In this document: positions 19,346 to 28,600 of the stretch, one piece after another
How the letters are laid out: each line of letters opens with the position of its first letter
Position numbering within the stretch: position 1 is the stretch's first letter
Position numbers and translations under genes: made by a program
Assembly: GCF_026125825.1 (NCBI RefSeq)
Contig: NZ_JAHCKK010000037.1
Coordinates: 1-40,479 of the forward strand
Origin: Hydrogenophaga sp.
GTDB taxonomy: Bacteria > Pseudomonadota > Gammaproteobacteria > Burkholderiales > Burkholderiaceae_C
Length of the DNA: 40,479 nt
Reading direction: 5' to 3'
The notes under the pieces: model-generated
The model's input: only the letters and a program-made list of their open reading frames with translations
Database searches by the model: none
Told to the model about the DNA's origin: nothing

Positions 19346-20086
19346 TCAGCCCAACCGGGCGGCCACCCACACCACGCCCAGCAGCACCGGCTGGTGCAGC
19401 AGGTAGTAGGTCAGGCTCCACTGCCCCATTCTGACCAGGCCTCGCCGCACCCCGGTGGCCGCCGCATCGGCCGTGCCCAGCCAGTGCGGCCGGTGCACAA
19501 GCGCCCATTGGCCGGCCGCCATGCCCCACCACATCACGCCCAGCCAGGGCACCAGCGGCACATAGTCTTCGGTGATCGGCTTGCGGCTGATGAGGCCCAG
19601 CCAGTTGAGCGCCGGGCCGTTGAGCACGTCCAGCGCGGGCCACGCCTCGATGGCGTGAGGAGCGGCGAACTTCAGGCCGATGGCCAGTGCGCCCAGCCCC
19701 CACAGCCAGGCGCCCCACCCCGCCGTGAGCCGCACGATGACCAGCATGGCCGCGATGCCGTGCAACACGCCGAAGTAGATGAAGCTGTTGGGGAACATCA
19801 CCACCGACCCGGCCGTCACCAGCAGTGCCGCACCGGCCACCTGCAGCCAGCGCTTCCAGAAGCGCGCCCAGCCCTGCCCCTGATGCACGGCCACGGCCTG
19901 CGACAGCCCGGCGGTGAACAGGAACAGGCTGACGATGGCGGTGCGTTGCCCGGTCCAGACCGGGTCGCGGTAGAAGTCCTGGTTGATGAAGCCGAAGAAG
20001 TCCAGGTCGAAGCAGAAATGGAACGCGGTCATCCACAGCATGGCCGCCGCGCGCAGCAGGTCGATGCGGTCCAGACGCGGTGACAT
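19346..20086 (-). CDS. DUF1624 (heparan-alpha-glucosaminide acetyltransferase-like) membrane protein
   Basis: A 246-residue polytopic membrane protein with about seven hydrophobic segments. RLDRIDLLRAAAMLWMTAFHFCFDL at the start is the DUF1624 signature, followed by LVPWLGVMWWGMAAGQW and the C-terminal LTYYLLHQPVLLG. The family is related to membrane acyltransferases that acetylate sugars; the bacterial substrate is unknown. It starts eight bases after the hydrolase stop, so the two genes are probably co-transcribed. No strong ribosome-binding site precedes the ATG. Confidence 0.87.
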   Translation of the reverse strand: MSPRLDRIDLLRAAAMLWMTAFHFCFDLDFFGFINQDFYRDPVWTGQRTAIVSLFLFTAGLSQAVAVHQGQGWARFWKRWLQVAGAALLVTAGSVVMFPNSFIYFGVLHGIAAMLVIVRLTAGWGAWLWGLGALAIGLKFAAPHAIEAWPALDVLNGPALNWLGLISRKPITEDYVPLVPWLGVMWWGMAAGQWALVHRPHWLGTADAAATGVRRGLVRMGQWSLTYYLLHQPVLLGVVWVAARLG

Positions 20087-20094
20087 GGGGGCTT

Positions 20095-20847
20095 TCAGGC
20101 TGACGCGCGGTGGATGCCCAGCAGCATCTCGGCCAGCGCCTGGGGCTCGCTCACCATCGGGTCGTGCCCGGTGGCCAGTTCCTGCACCTGCCAGCCGGGT
20201 TCGCGCCGAACGCGTTCCCGGGCGGGCGCAATGGTGGCCAGGGCGGGTGAGGTGCAGTCGATGAAGCTGCGCGGCACGGCGGCCACGCGCTGGCCGTCAA
20301 AGTCCAGCGGCTGCTGGTACAGGCGGAATGGCTGCGGCGTCTGGCGGCGGTTGACCCAGTCACGGTCGGGGCCCTCCAGCCCGAACAGCTTGGCGTCGGG
20401 GGGTGGGAAGCTCAGGCCGCCGCTGGGTTTCGACGCGTCCACGCGAGCCTGCTTCGTCTCGGCCGTGTGGTGGCTGCTCCAGCTGTCGCCAGGGGACGGC
20501 ACGGCCGCGTCGAGGTAAACCAGGTGCGCCAGGGTGCCCGGGCGATCACGCTGCAGGCGATCGGCCACGCCGGTGACAACCATGCCCGCGTAACTGTGAC
20601 CCACCAGCACGATGCGCTCAAGCTCTTCCGCCTCGATCAGGCCGACCACGTCCTGGATGTGGGTGTGCAGGTCCACCGCTGGGCTCAGCAAATGGGCGCG
20701 TTCGCCCACGCCGGTGAGCGTGACGGCATGCGCCTCAACCCCCGCGCCTCGCAGCAACGGCAGCACGCGGCGCCAGCACCAGGCGCCGTGCCAGGCCCCG
20801 TGGACCAGCACGAAAGCGGTTTTTGAAGCGTCGGGGCTTGGGGTCAT
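20095..20847 (-). CDS. Alpha/beta-fold hydrolase (esterase/hydroxynitrile-lyase-like)
   Basis: A 250-residue alpha/beta hydrolase. The oxyanion motif HGAWHGAWCW (17-26), the nucleophile elbow GHSYAGM with Ser85, and the catalytic histidine His228 in GHDPM are visible. The pattern HGAWHGAWCWRRV with GHSYAGM is typical of the plant-esterase/salicylate-esterase-like subgroup. The start is ATG 20847 with GGAG upstream; an in-frame TTG at 20865 would overlap the promoter. There is no signal peptide. The substrate cannot be predicted. It is divergent from rlhA, with a 65-base shared spacer. Confidence 0.87.
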   Translation of the reverse strand: MTPSPDASKTAFVLVHGAWHGAWCWRRVLPLLRGAGVEAHAVTLTGVGERAHLLSPAVDLHTHIQDVVGLIEAEELERIVLVGHSYAGMVVTGVADRLQRDRPGTLAHLVYLDAAVPSPGDSWSSHHTAETKQARVDASKPSGGLSFPPPDAKLFGLEGPDRDWVNRRQTPQPFRLYQQPLDFDGQRVAAVPRSFIDCTSPALATIAPARERVRREPGWQVQELATGHDPMVSEPQALAEMLLGIHRASA

Positions 20848-20912
20848 GGGCGTTCTCCGGGACAATATCGGGCTGTTTTTCCTGGCCCGATTCTGCCCGC
20901 TCCGAGACCGCC
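20848..20912. promoter_or_regulatory. Shared divergent promoter region (hydrolase / rlhA)
   Basis: The 65-base spacer holds GACAATATC at 20861-20869. On the plus strand GACAAT can serve as a -10 for rlhA (leader about 40 bases). On the minus strand TATTGT from the same bases could be a -10 for the hydrolase, giving a short leader. The two elements overlap, so the promoters may compete. This is inferred from matches only. Confidence 0.3.
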
Positions 20913-22880
20913 ATGCTGCCCCACCAGATTGAACTGCTCTCCCCCGCCCGCGACGCCGACATCGGCATCGAGGCGGTCAACCATGGCGCCGACGCGATCT
21001 ACATCGGCGGGCCCTCGTTCGGCGCGCGCACCAGCGCGGACAACCGCGTGCAGGACATCGCTCGCGTGGTGAGGCACGCACACCGGTTCGGCAGCCGTGT
21101 CTATGTGACCATGAACACCATCCTGCGCGACGATGAACTCGAGGGCGCGCGCAAGCTGGCGTGGCAGTTGTACGACGCGGGGGCGGACGCCCTCATCATC
21201 CAGGACATGGGCCTGCTGGAGATCGACCTTCCCCCGATCCAGCTGCATGCCAGCACGCAGACCGACATCCGCACGCCCGAGAAAGCGCGTTTCCTTCAGG
21301 ACGCCGGCCTGTCCAAGCTGGTGCTGGCGCGCGAACTCACGCTGCGGCAGATCGCGGCGATCCGCGACGTGCTCGACGCCGAGCGCTGCCAGATCGAGTT
21401 CTTCATCCACGGTGCCCTGTGCGTGGCCTACAGCGGCCAGTGCTACGTGAGCCACGCCCACACCGGGCGCAGCGCCAACCGCGGCGAATGCTCGCAGGCC
21501 TGCCGCCTGCCCTACGAGGTGAAGGACAGCCAGGGCCGCATCGTCGCGCACGACAAGCACGTGCTCTCGATGAAGGACAACAACCAGAGCGACAACCTGC
21601 GCGAACTCATCGATGCGGGCGCGCGCAGCTTCAAGATCGAAGGCCGCTACAAGGACATGGGCTACGTCAAGAACATCACGGCGCACTACCGCGTGCTGTT
21701 CGACCAGATCCTGGAGGAGCGAGCGGAGCTGGCCCGCGCCTCCAGCGGGCGCTGCACGTTTGGCTTCACGCCCGGCCCCGACCAGAACTTCAACCGCGAG
21801 TTCACCGATTACTTCGTTCAGGGCCGTCAGGAGGACATCGGGGCCTTCGACACGCCCAAGAACCCAGGCCGCCCCATCGGCTGGGTGACCCAGGTCGGAC
21901 CTCATTTCGTGGAGCTGGAGACGGATGACCCGGCGACCGTGGTGCACAACGGCGATGGCCTGTGCTACCTCGACCTGCACAAGGAGCTCGTGGGCCTGCA
22001 GATCAACCGCGCCGAGCCAGCCGGCAGGCCGGGTCGCTGGCGCGTCTTCCCCAAGGACGCGATCGAGGGCCTGCGGCACCTCAAGCGCGGCACGGTGGTC
22101 AACCGCAACCGCGACATGGACTGGGTGCGCGCGCTCGAGAAAAAGTCCGCCGACCGCCGCATCGGCGTCTGGATGCGGCTGGACGAGACGGCCGAGGGCC
22201 TGACACTCACCGTGACCGATGAAGATGGCCACTGCGCTGCCGCCACCCTGCCCGGCGCGCTGGAGCCCGCCAAGGACGCGGCGCTGGCCGAGGCCCGCTT
22301 GCGCGAGGGCCTGGCGCGCCTGGGCGAGACGGTGTTCGCTCCGATCGAGATCTCGCTGCAGCTCTCGCAGCCCTGGTTCGTGCCGGCCTCGCTGATCAAC
22401 CCGTTGCGGCGCGATGCCATCGCCGCACTGGAAGCCGCACGCGCCTCGGCCTGGCAACGCCTGCCCCGCGCCACCCCGGTGGAGCCGCCGGTGAGCTACC
22501 CGGAAGACACCCTGACCTACCTGGCCAATGTGTTCAATCACAAGGCGCGCGACTTCTACGCCAGGCATGGTGTGAAGGTGATCGCCTCGGCCTACGAAAG
22601 CCACGAGGAAGAAGGCGAGGTGAGCCTCATGATCACCAAGCACTGCGTGCGCTTCTCACTCAGCCTGTGCCCCAAGCAGGCCAAGGGCGTCACCGGGGTG
22701 CAGGGCACCATCCGCGCCGAGCCCATGAGCATCACGCATGGCAACGAAAAGCTCACCCTGCGCTTTGACTGCAAGCCTTGCGAGATGCACGTGGTCGGAC
22801 GCATCAAGCCCGCCGTGATGCAGGCCCTGCCCGCCAGCCCTGTGAAGTTCTACCGCACACGCCCGCCCATCGCCGCCTGA
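20913..22880 (+). CDS. rlhA: U32-family 23S rRNA C2501 hydroxylase RlhA (YdcP type)
   Basis: A 655-residue U32 'peptidase' family protein. E. coli RlhA (653 residues) hydroxylates cytidine 2501 of 23S rRNA, and the length and two-part architecture match it rather than the shorter TrhP. The U32 signature EFFIHGALCVAYSGQC is at 162-177. Four cysteines (C170, C177, C193, C197) match the conserved set thought to hold an iron-sulfur cluster. A C-terminal collagenase-like domain follows (about 380-655, containing the FKP-like CKPCEMHVVGRIKP near the end). The start is ATG 20913, in agreement with MLPHQIELLSPARD of homologues. It ends ten bases before the convergent hemerythrin gene. Confidence 0.88.
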   Translation: MLPHQIELLSPARDADIGIEAVNHGADAIYIGGPSFGARTSADNRVQDIARVVRHAHRFGSRVYVTMNTILRDDELEGARKLAWQLYDAGADALIIQDMGLLEIDLPPIQLHASTQTDIRTPEKARFLQDAGLSKLVLARELTLRQIAAIRDVLDAERCQIEFFIHGALCVAYSGQCYVSHAHTGRSANRGECSQACRLPYEVKDSQGRIVAHDKHVLSMKDNNQSDNLRELIDAGARSFKIEGRYKDMGYVKNITAHYRVLFDQILEERAELARASSGRCTFGFTPGPDQNFNREFTDYFVQGRQEDIGAFDTPKNPGRPIGWVTQVGPHFVELETDDPATVVHNGDGLCYLDLHKELVGLQINRAEPAGRPGRWRVFPKDAIEGLRHLKRGTVVNRNRDMDWVRALEKKSADRRIGVWMRLDETAEGLTLTVTDEDGHCAAATLPGALEPAKDAALAEARLREGLARLGETVFAPIEISLQLSQPWFVPASLINPLRRDAIAALEAARASAWQRLPRATPVEPPVSYPEDTLTYLANVFNHKARDFYARHGVKVIASAYESHEEEGEVSLMITKHCVRFSLSLCPKQAKGVTGVQGTIRAEPMSITHGNEKLTLRFDCKPCEMHVVGRIKPAVMQALPASPVKFYRTRPPIAA

Positions 22881-22890
22881 GCCGCCGGGC

Positions 22891-23445
22891 TCAGATGTGG
22901 GCGGTGATCGGCGGGGCGTGCCGCAGGTGCAGCGAGAGGCCGAGCGCGGCCATGTGATTGCCGTTGCGCCCGAGGATCTCCTGGCACAGGGGCAGGAATT
23001 CCTCCTCTTCGAGCGTGGCGTGGCTGGCATAGGCGGCCACGAGCGCGCTCACCTCTTCGGCGTCCAGGTCCGTGTCCTGCCCTTTGGCCACGCGCTTGAG
23101 GTCTTTCTCCAGCACTTTCCACAGGCCTTCAAGGATGCGGTGCTCGCGCGTCAGCCGATTGACCAGGGCCTGCACGTGCAGCCGCTCGTCTCCCGGCGTG
23201 GCGCTGGCCAGCACGGCGGGAAACAGCTCATTCTCTTCGTCGAGGTGGTGCTCGAAGATCGCCTCGCGAAAGAAGGCCAGCGCATCGGCGGCGATGCGCC
23301 GGGCCCGGGCCGCCGGGTCGATCAAGGCGGGCAGCTCGCCCAGCACATTGAGGCGCTTGAGGATGCCGATGTGGCAGTTGGCGAAGCCGTCCAGCGGCGC
23401 GGTATCGCCAGCCGCAGCCAGGTCGGGAATCTGGGTGGTGTTCAT
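22891..23445 (-). CDS. Hemerythrin-domain protein
   Basis: A 184-residue helical protein with a hemerythrin-like di-iron site. Candidate ligands are His25 (NCHIGI), His67 and Glu71 (HHLDEENELF), His102 (REHR) and His142 with Glu146 (SHATLEEEEF). Proteins of this kind sense or carry oxygen, or act on nitric oxide and damaged iron-sulfur clusters. The start at 23445 has no ribosome-binding site. An FNR-type palindrome (23480-23499) and a TAGACT box (23455-23460) lie upstream, with spacing that predicts a three-base leader. It lies downstream of the DUF808 gene on the same strand, but the FNR-type site suggests its own promoter. Confidence 0.88.
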   Translation of the reverse strand: MNTTQIPDLAAAGDTAPLDGFANCHIGILKRLNVLGELPALIDPAARARRIAADALAFFREAIFEHHLDEENELFPAVLASATPGDERLHVQALVNRLTREHRILEGLWKVLEKDLKRVAKGQDTDLDAEEVSALVAAYASHATLEEEEFLPLCQEILGRNGNHMAALGLSLHLRHAPPITAHI

Positions 23446-23479
23446 GGTGAGGCCAGTCTAGGCATCCGACCTCGGCAAC

Positions 23480-23499
23480 GGCTTGACACACGTCAAGCC
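23480..23499 (-). promoter_or_regulatory. FNR/Dnr-type binding site upstream of the hemerythrin gene
   Basis: A perfect palindrome GGCTTGAC-ACAC-GTCAAGCC. The core TTGAC-N4-GTCAA (23483-23496) is close to the FNR/Anr/Dnr consensus TTGAT-N4-ATCAA, with the C/G variants common in betaproteobacteria. Its centre (23489.5) is exactly 41.5 bases from the start predicted by the TAGACT -10 element at 23455-23460, the standard class II activator position. Confidence 0.6.
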
Positions 23500-23509
23500 A
23501 CGCTGTTTT

Positions 23510-24484
23510 TCAAGCCGCCTCGCGGCCCCCGCCGCGCAGGCGCTTGCCCAGACTCACCAGGGCCAGCACCAGGCCGCCCGCGATCAGGCCAGCCAGAGCG
23601 CCCGCCAGGCTCGAGGCCAGCGAGCCGATCCAGCCCAGGGTGGCGGCAAACGCCTCGATGCCATGGCCCAGCGCCGGGATGCCATGCACCAGGATGCCAC
23701 CCCCAACCAGAAACATCGCGGCGGTGCCCACGACCGAAAGCGTCTTCATCAGCCAGGGGGCGGCCGCGAGAATGCCCCGGCCCAGGGACTGTTTCCAGGC
23801 CGCGGCCTGCCGGTTCAGGTGCAGGCCGAGGTCGTCGAGCTTGACGATGCCCGCCACCAGGCCGTAGACACCGACGGTCATGATCAGCGAAATGCCCACC
23901 AGCACGGCGATGCGCTGGCCCATGCCGACGGCGGCCACCGTCCCCAGGGTGATCACGATGATCTCGGCCGAGAGGATGAAATCGGTGCGCACCGCACCCT
24001 TGATCTTCTGTTTCTCGAACGCCAGAAGATCGACGTTTTCGTCGGCCAAGGCCTGGACCAGTTCCTCGTGGTGCGCGGCGTCTTCGGCCTTGTGCGGGCC
24101 GAAGGCGTGCCACAGCTTTTCGGCGCCCTCGAAGCACAGGAACAGGCCGCCGAGCATCAGCAGGGGTGTGATGGCCCAGGGCGCGATCACGCTGATGACC
24201 AGCGCGCTGGGCACCAGGATGGCCTTGTTCATCAGCGACCCCTTGGCCACGGCCCAGACCACAGGCAACTCCCGGTCGGCTTTCACACCGGTGACCTGCT
24301 GCGCATTGAGCGCAAGGTCATCGCCCAGCACGCCAGCGGTCTTCTTGGCCGCCAGCTGGGTCATCGCGGCCACGTCGTCCGCCACCGCCGCGCTCTTGCG
24401 CGCGGCCACCTTGGTCATCAGGGCGACATCGTCGAGGATGGTGGCGATGTCGTCGATCAGCGCAAGCAGATTGGTACCGGCCAT
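23510..24484 (-). CDS. DUF808 (YedI-family) membrane protein
   Basis: A 324-residue inner-membrane protein of unknown function. The N-terminal soluble segment [20 protein letters not shown] and the following [29 protein letters not shown] are diagnostic of the DUF808/YedI family. Six or more hydrophobic segments follow, and a basic tail ([12 protein letters not shown]). It starts 12 bases after the dioxygenase-like gene, so it belongs to the minus-strand run from purL. No catalytic motif is evident. Confidence 0.9.
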   Translation of the reverse strand: MAGTNLLALIDDIATILDDVALMTKVAARKSAAVADDVAAMTQLAAKKTAGVLGDDLALNAQQVTGVKADRELPVVWAVAKGSLMNKAILVPSALVISVIAPWAITPLLMLGGLFLCFEGAEKLWHAFGPHKAEDAAHHEELVQALADENVDLLAFEKQKIKGAVRTDFILSAEIIVITLGTVAAVGMGQRIAVLVGISLIMTVGVYGLVAGIVKLDDLGLHLNRQAAAWKQSLGRGILAAAPWLMKTLSVVGTAAMFLVGGGILVHGIPALGHGIEAFAATLGWIGSLASSLAGALAGLIAGGLVLALVSLGKRLRGGGREAA

Positions 24485-24496
24485 GGCGTGGCCCTT

Positions 24497-25330
24497 TCAG
24501 GAGTGGGGGTGGTCGGTGGAAGGCCAGACGGGCGGGAACAGGGGGTCGTCGAGCTCGGCGCCATCGGCCATGCGCTCGGCCAGGCCGGGAAAGGGCGGCG
24601 AGGTGCGCCAGGGTCGGGGCGCGTGCCGCGCATCTTCGCCCAGGTAGCGGGCAGAGAACACGCGCCGGCGCTGGCCCGGGCCCACACCGCTGGAGGCATG
24701 CAGGGCCAGCATGTGGAAGGCCACGCAGTCGCCGGGCTCCAGAGCCCAGGCCAGTTGCTGGAAGCGCTCGGGCTCGGCGTCGATGGCCGGCAGTTCGGCC
24801 AGCGTGCCTTCAGGGAACCAGCGGGCCTGCTGGTCGCGGAAGGTGCGCGGCATGTACCAGGTGCCGGCATGCGAACCCGCCACGAAACGCAGCGTGCTGG
24901 CCAGGGGCACCGGGTCCACGGGGATCCAGAAGCTCACGTTCTGGCGACCGCTGACGTTGTAGTACGGCTGATCCTGGTGCCAGGGCGTGGGCTGGCGCGT
25001 GCCCGGCTCCTTGACCAGCAGATGGTCGTGGTAGAGCCGCGCGGTGCGGCTTTGCATGAGCTGGGCGGCGATGTGCGGCAAGGCAGAGTCGCGCAGGATG
25101 CGCTGGTACGAGGGGTTGTCCTGCCAGGTGCAGAAGTCCTCGACGAAACGCCCCGGGTCGTCGGGCTCGCTCGCCACCAGGGCCAGCGGACTCAGATTCG
25201 CCAGGTTGTGCTCGATGCCGCTTTCAAGCAGGGCCAGCTCGCCCGGGTTGAAGACGCCTCGCAGCACCACGGCGCCCTGGGTGGCGAAATCGGTGGCCGT
25301 GCCTTCAGGCAGAAAGAACTCGCGCGCCAT
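24497..25330 (-). CDS. Phytanoyl-CoA dioxygenase (PhyH) family protein
   Basis: A 277-residue Fe(II)/2-oxoglutarate-dependent oxygenase. The metal triad is visible as His118-x-Asp120 (TPWHQDQPYYN) and His211 (ALHASSG); Arg222/223 is the probable 2-oxoglutarate anchor. VSFWIPVDPVPLASTLRFVAGSH is a typical family strand-loop. GGGAGATG precedes the ATG. It is cytoplasmic. It follows DUF2164 by three bases and is followed by DUF808 after 12 bases. The hydroxylated substrate is unknown; family members act on acyl chains, small metabolites and antibiotics. Confidence 0.9.
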   Translation of the reverse strand: MAREFFLPEGTATDFATQGAVVLRGVFNPGELALLESGIEHNLANLSPLALVASEPDDPGRFVEDFCTWQDNPSYQRILRDSALPHIAAQLMQSRTARLYHDHLLVKEPGTRQPTPWHQDQPYYNVSGRQNVSFWIPVDPVPLASTLRFVAGSHAGTWYMPRTFRDQQARWFPEGTLAELPAIDAEPERFQQLAWALEPGDCVAFHMLALHASSGVGPGQRRRVFSARYLGEDARHAPRPWRTSPPFPGLAERMADGAELDDPLFPPVWPSTDHPHS

Positions 25331-25333
25331 GCA

Positions 25334-25606
25334 TCATCTCCCTTTGCCGGTCTTCTCACGCTTGCGCCAGTAGGTGAAAGCGTCTTCGTGCACTTCGATG
25401 TCGAGCTCGGCCACGCGCGCCTGCAGGCGCTCCTGAACGTCGGCCACGGCCTGGTTGTACACCGCGGGCGCGATCTCTTCCAGAAAGAAGCCCAGCAGGC
25501 CACCGGCGGCGATGTTGCCGATGCGCTCGTCCATGTTCGCGTCAAAGTAGCGCTGGATCGAGGCGATCGCCTCGTCGCGGGTGGCTTTGGGCAGTTCGAT
25601 GGCCAT
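25334..25606 (-). CDS. DUF2164 small protein
   Basis: A 90-residue conserved protein of unknown function. The sequence MAIELPKATRDEAIASIQRY, followed by FDANMDERIGNIAAGGLLGFFLEEI, matches the DUF2164 family, and the length is normal. It has no membrane segment or catalytic motif. It sits between purL (ten bases upstream) and the PhyH-like gene (three bases downstream), and so is translated from the purL transcript. The start at 25606 is the first ATG after the purL stop; the frame opens further upstream inside purL, but that part is not conserved-looking. Confidence 0.85.
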   Translation of the reverse strand: MAIELPKATRDEAIASIQRYFDANMDERIGNIAAGGLLGFFLEEIAPAVYNQAVADVQERLQARVAELDIEVHEDAFTYWRKREKTGKGR

Positions 25607-25616
25607 GCGCGTGCGG

Positions 25617-28600
25617 TCAGCCGACCCACTTGCGCGCGTTGCGCCACAGGCGCATCCACGCACTGAAGGCGGCCGGGTCCTGGTCGGTCCAGCTCATCTG
25701 GATGTTGCGGAACACGCGTTCGGGGTGCGGCATCATGGCAGTGAAGCGCCCGTCCGCCGTGGTCACTGCCGTCAGGCCGCCCGGGCTGCCGTTGGGATTG
25801 AACGGGTAGGCCTCGGTGGCCGCGCCGCTGTGGTCGGTGAAGCGCATCGCGGCGATGGCCTTGCTGGCGTCTCCCCGGTGGCGGAAATTGGCGTAGCCCT
25901 CGCCATGCGCGACCGCGATGGGCAGGCGGCTGCCCGCCATGCCCTGCATGAACAGGCTGGGCGATTCCAGCACCTCGACGAGCGACAAGCGCGCCTCAAA
26001 GCGCTCGCTCTGGTTGGTGGTGAAGCGAGGCCAGGCCTCGGCGCCCGGGATGATGTCGGCCAGCTCGGCAAACATCTGGCAGCCGTTGCACACGCCCAGG
26101 CCGAAGGTGTCGCTGCGCCCGAAGAAGGCCTGGAACTGATCGGACAGAGCGGAGTTGAAGGTGATGCTGCGCGCCCAGCCAATGCCTGCACCCAGCGTGT
26201 CCCCGTAGCTGAAGCCGCCGCAGGCCACCACGCCCTTGAAGTCGGCCAGCCTCGCGCGGCCGGCCTGCAGGTCGGTCATGTGCACGTCGAAGGCCTCGAA
26301 GCCGGCCTGGGTGAAGGCATAGGCCATCTCCACGTGCGAGTTCACCCCCTGCTCGCGCAGGATGGCGACCTTGGGCCGGGCGAGGTTGAGGAAGGGAGCG
26401 GCCACGTTGTCGCTGGCGTCGAACGTCAGTTTCGTGTGCAGGCCGGGATCGTCGGGTCTGCCGGCTGCCGCGTGCTCGGCATCGGCACCCGCCGGGTTGT
26501 CGCGCTGCTGGTTGATCTTCCAGCTCACGCTGTCCCAGACCTGTTGCAGATCGAACAGACTGGCCGAGAACACGGCCTTGGTGTCGCGCCAGACCTGCAG
26601 CTGGCCCTTGCCGGCGTCCATGGCGGACGAGGCCGGGCGGGTCTTGCCCACGAAGTGGCTGTGCTTGGACAGGCCGTGCTCGCGCAGGGTCTGCATCACG
26701 GCGTTGCGGTCTTCGGTGCGCACCTGCAGCAGCACGCCCAGCTCTTCGCTGAACAAGGCCTTGAGGGTGAGTTCCTCGCGGCGCGCGCTGACCTGGCCGG
26801 CCCAGTTCTTGGCGTCGCCCACCTCGGCGCGGCTGTCGCTGATGCCGTCGCCCTCGGTCACGAGCAGGTCGACGTTGAGCGCCACACCCACGTGGCCGGC
26901 GAAGGCCATTTCGGCAGCAGCCGCCAGCAGGCCGCCGTCGCTGCGGTCGTGGTAGGCCAGGATCTGGCCGTGGGCCCGCAACGCGTTCACCGCGTTGACG
27001 AGGTTCACCAGGTCCTTGGCATCGTCCAGATCGGGCACCTCGCCACCGCCCTGCCCCAACACCTGGGCCAGCACGCTGCCGCCCATGCGGTGGCGGCCCT
27101 TGCCGAGGTCGATCAGGACCAGCGTGGTGTCCTCCAGCGCGTTGTTCAGTTGCGGCGTGAGCGTGCCTCGCACGTCGGCCAGTGTGGCAAAGGCGCTGAC
27201 GATCAGGCTGACCGGCGAGGTCACCTTCTTCGTCTCGCCGCCTTCGGTCCATTGGGTGCGCATGGACAGGCTGTCCTTGCCCACCGGGATGGAAATGCCC
27301 AGCGCCGGGCAGAGTTCGAGGCCCACGGCCTTGACGGTGTCGTACAGCGCGGCGTCCTCACCCGGCTCGCCGCAGGCGGCCATCCAGTTGGCGGAGAGCT
27401 TCACGCGCGGCAGTTCGATGGGCGCGGCCAACAGGTTGGTGATGGCCTCGGCCACCGCCATGCGGCCAGAGGCCGCGGCATCGAGCGCGGCCAGCGGGGT
27501 GCGCTCGCCCATGCTCATGGCTTCGCCGGCGAAACCCTTGAAGTCGGCCAGCGTGACGGCGCAGTCCGCCACCGGCACTTGCCAGGGCCCGACCATCTGG
27601 TCGCGGTGGCTCAGGCCGCCCACGGTGCGGTCGCCGATGGTGATGAGAAAGCGCTTGGAGGCCACCGTCGGGTGGCTGAGCACGTCGATCACGGCCTGCT
27701 GCAGGTTCACCCCTGTGAGGTCCAGCGGCGCGGGCGTGCGCGCCACGGTCTTCACGTCCCGGTGCATCTTGGGCGGCTTGCCCAGCAGCACGTTCATGGG
27801 CATGTCCACGGGGCTGGGCTGCCCTTCGTCGGCCAGCACCAGCTGGCGCTCTTCGGTCGCCACGCCGATCACCGCGAAGGGGCAGCGCTCGCGCTCGCAG
27901 AACGACTTGAAGAGGGGCAGCGATTCGGGTGCAATCGCCAGCACGTACCGTTCCTGGCTCTCGTTGCACCAGATTTCCTTGGGCGCCAGGCCGCTTTCTT
28001 CCAGCGGCACGGCACGCAGATCGAAGCGCGCACCGCGCCCGGCGTCGTTGGTGAGTTCGGGGAAGGCGTTCGAGAGGCCGCCTGCGCCCACGTCGTGGAT
28101 CGCCAGGATGGGGTTGTTCGCGCCCTGCTGCCAGCAGTGGTTGATGACCTCCTGGGCGCGGCGCTCGATCTCGGGGTTGCCGCGCTGGACCGAGTCGAAG
28201 TCCAGCGAGGCGGCATTGGTGCCGCTGGCCATGGAGCTGGCCGCGCTGCCGCCCATGCCGATCTTCATGCCCGGGCCGCCGAGCTGGATGAGCAGGGAGC
28301 CGGCCGGGAATTCGATCTTTTTCGTCTGGATGGCGTCGATCACGCCGACACCGCCCGCGATCATGATGGGCTTGTGGTAGCCGCGCTGCACGCCGTCCAC
28401 CGCCAGTTCGTACTCGCGAAAATAGCCCAGCAGATTGGGCCGGCCGAACTCGTTGTTGAAGGCCGCGCCACCCAGGGGGCCCTCGGTCATGATCTGCAGG
28501 GGGCTGGCAATGTGCTCGGGCTTGCCGCCTGGCTGGTCGGAAAGGCCGCCCCAGAGCTTGCCGACGGTGAAGCCCGTCAGACCGGCCTTGGGCTTGGACC

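Noticed and set aside
23480-23499. Palindrome read as a transcription terminator for the DUF808 gene
   Set aside because: No T tract follows on the minus strand; the core and spacing fit an FNR-type site better.
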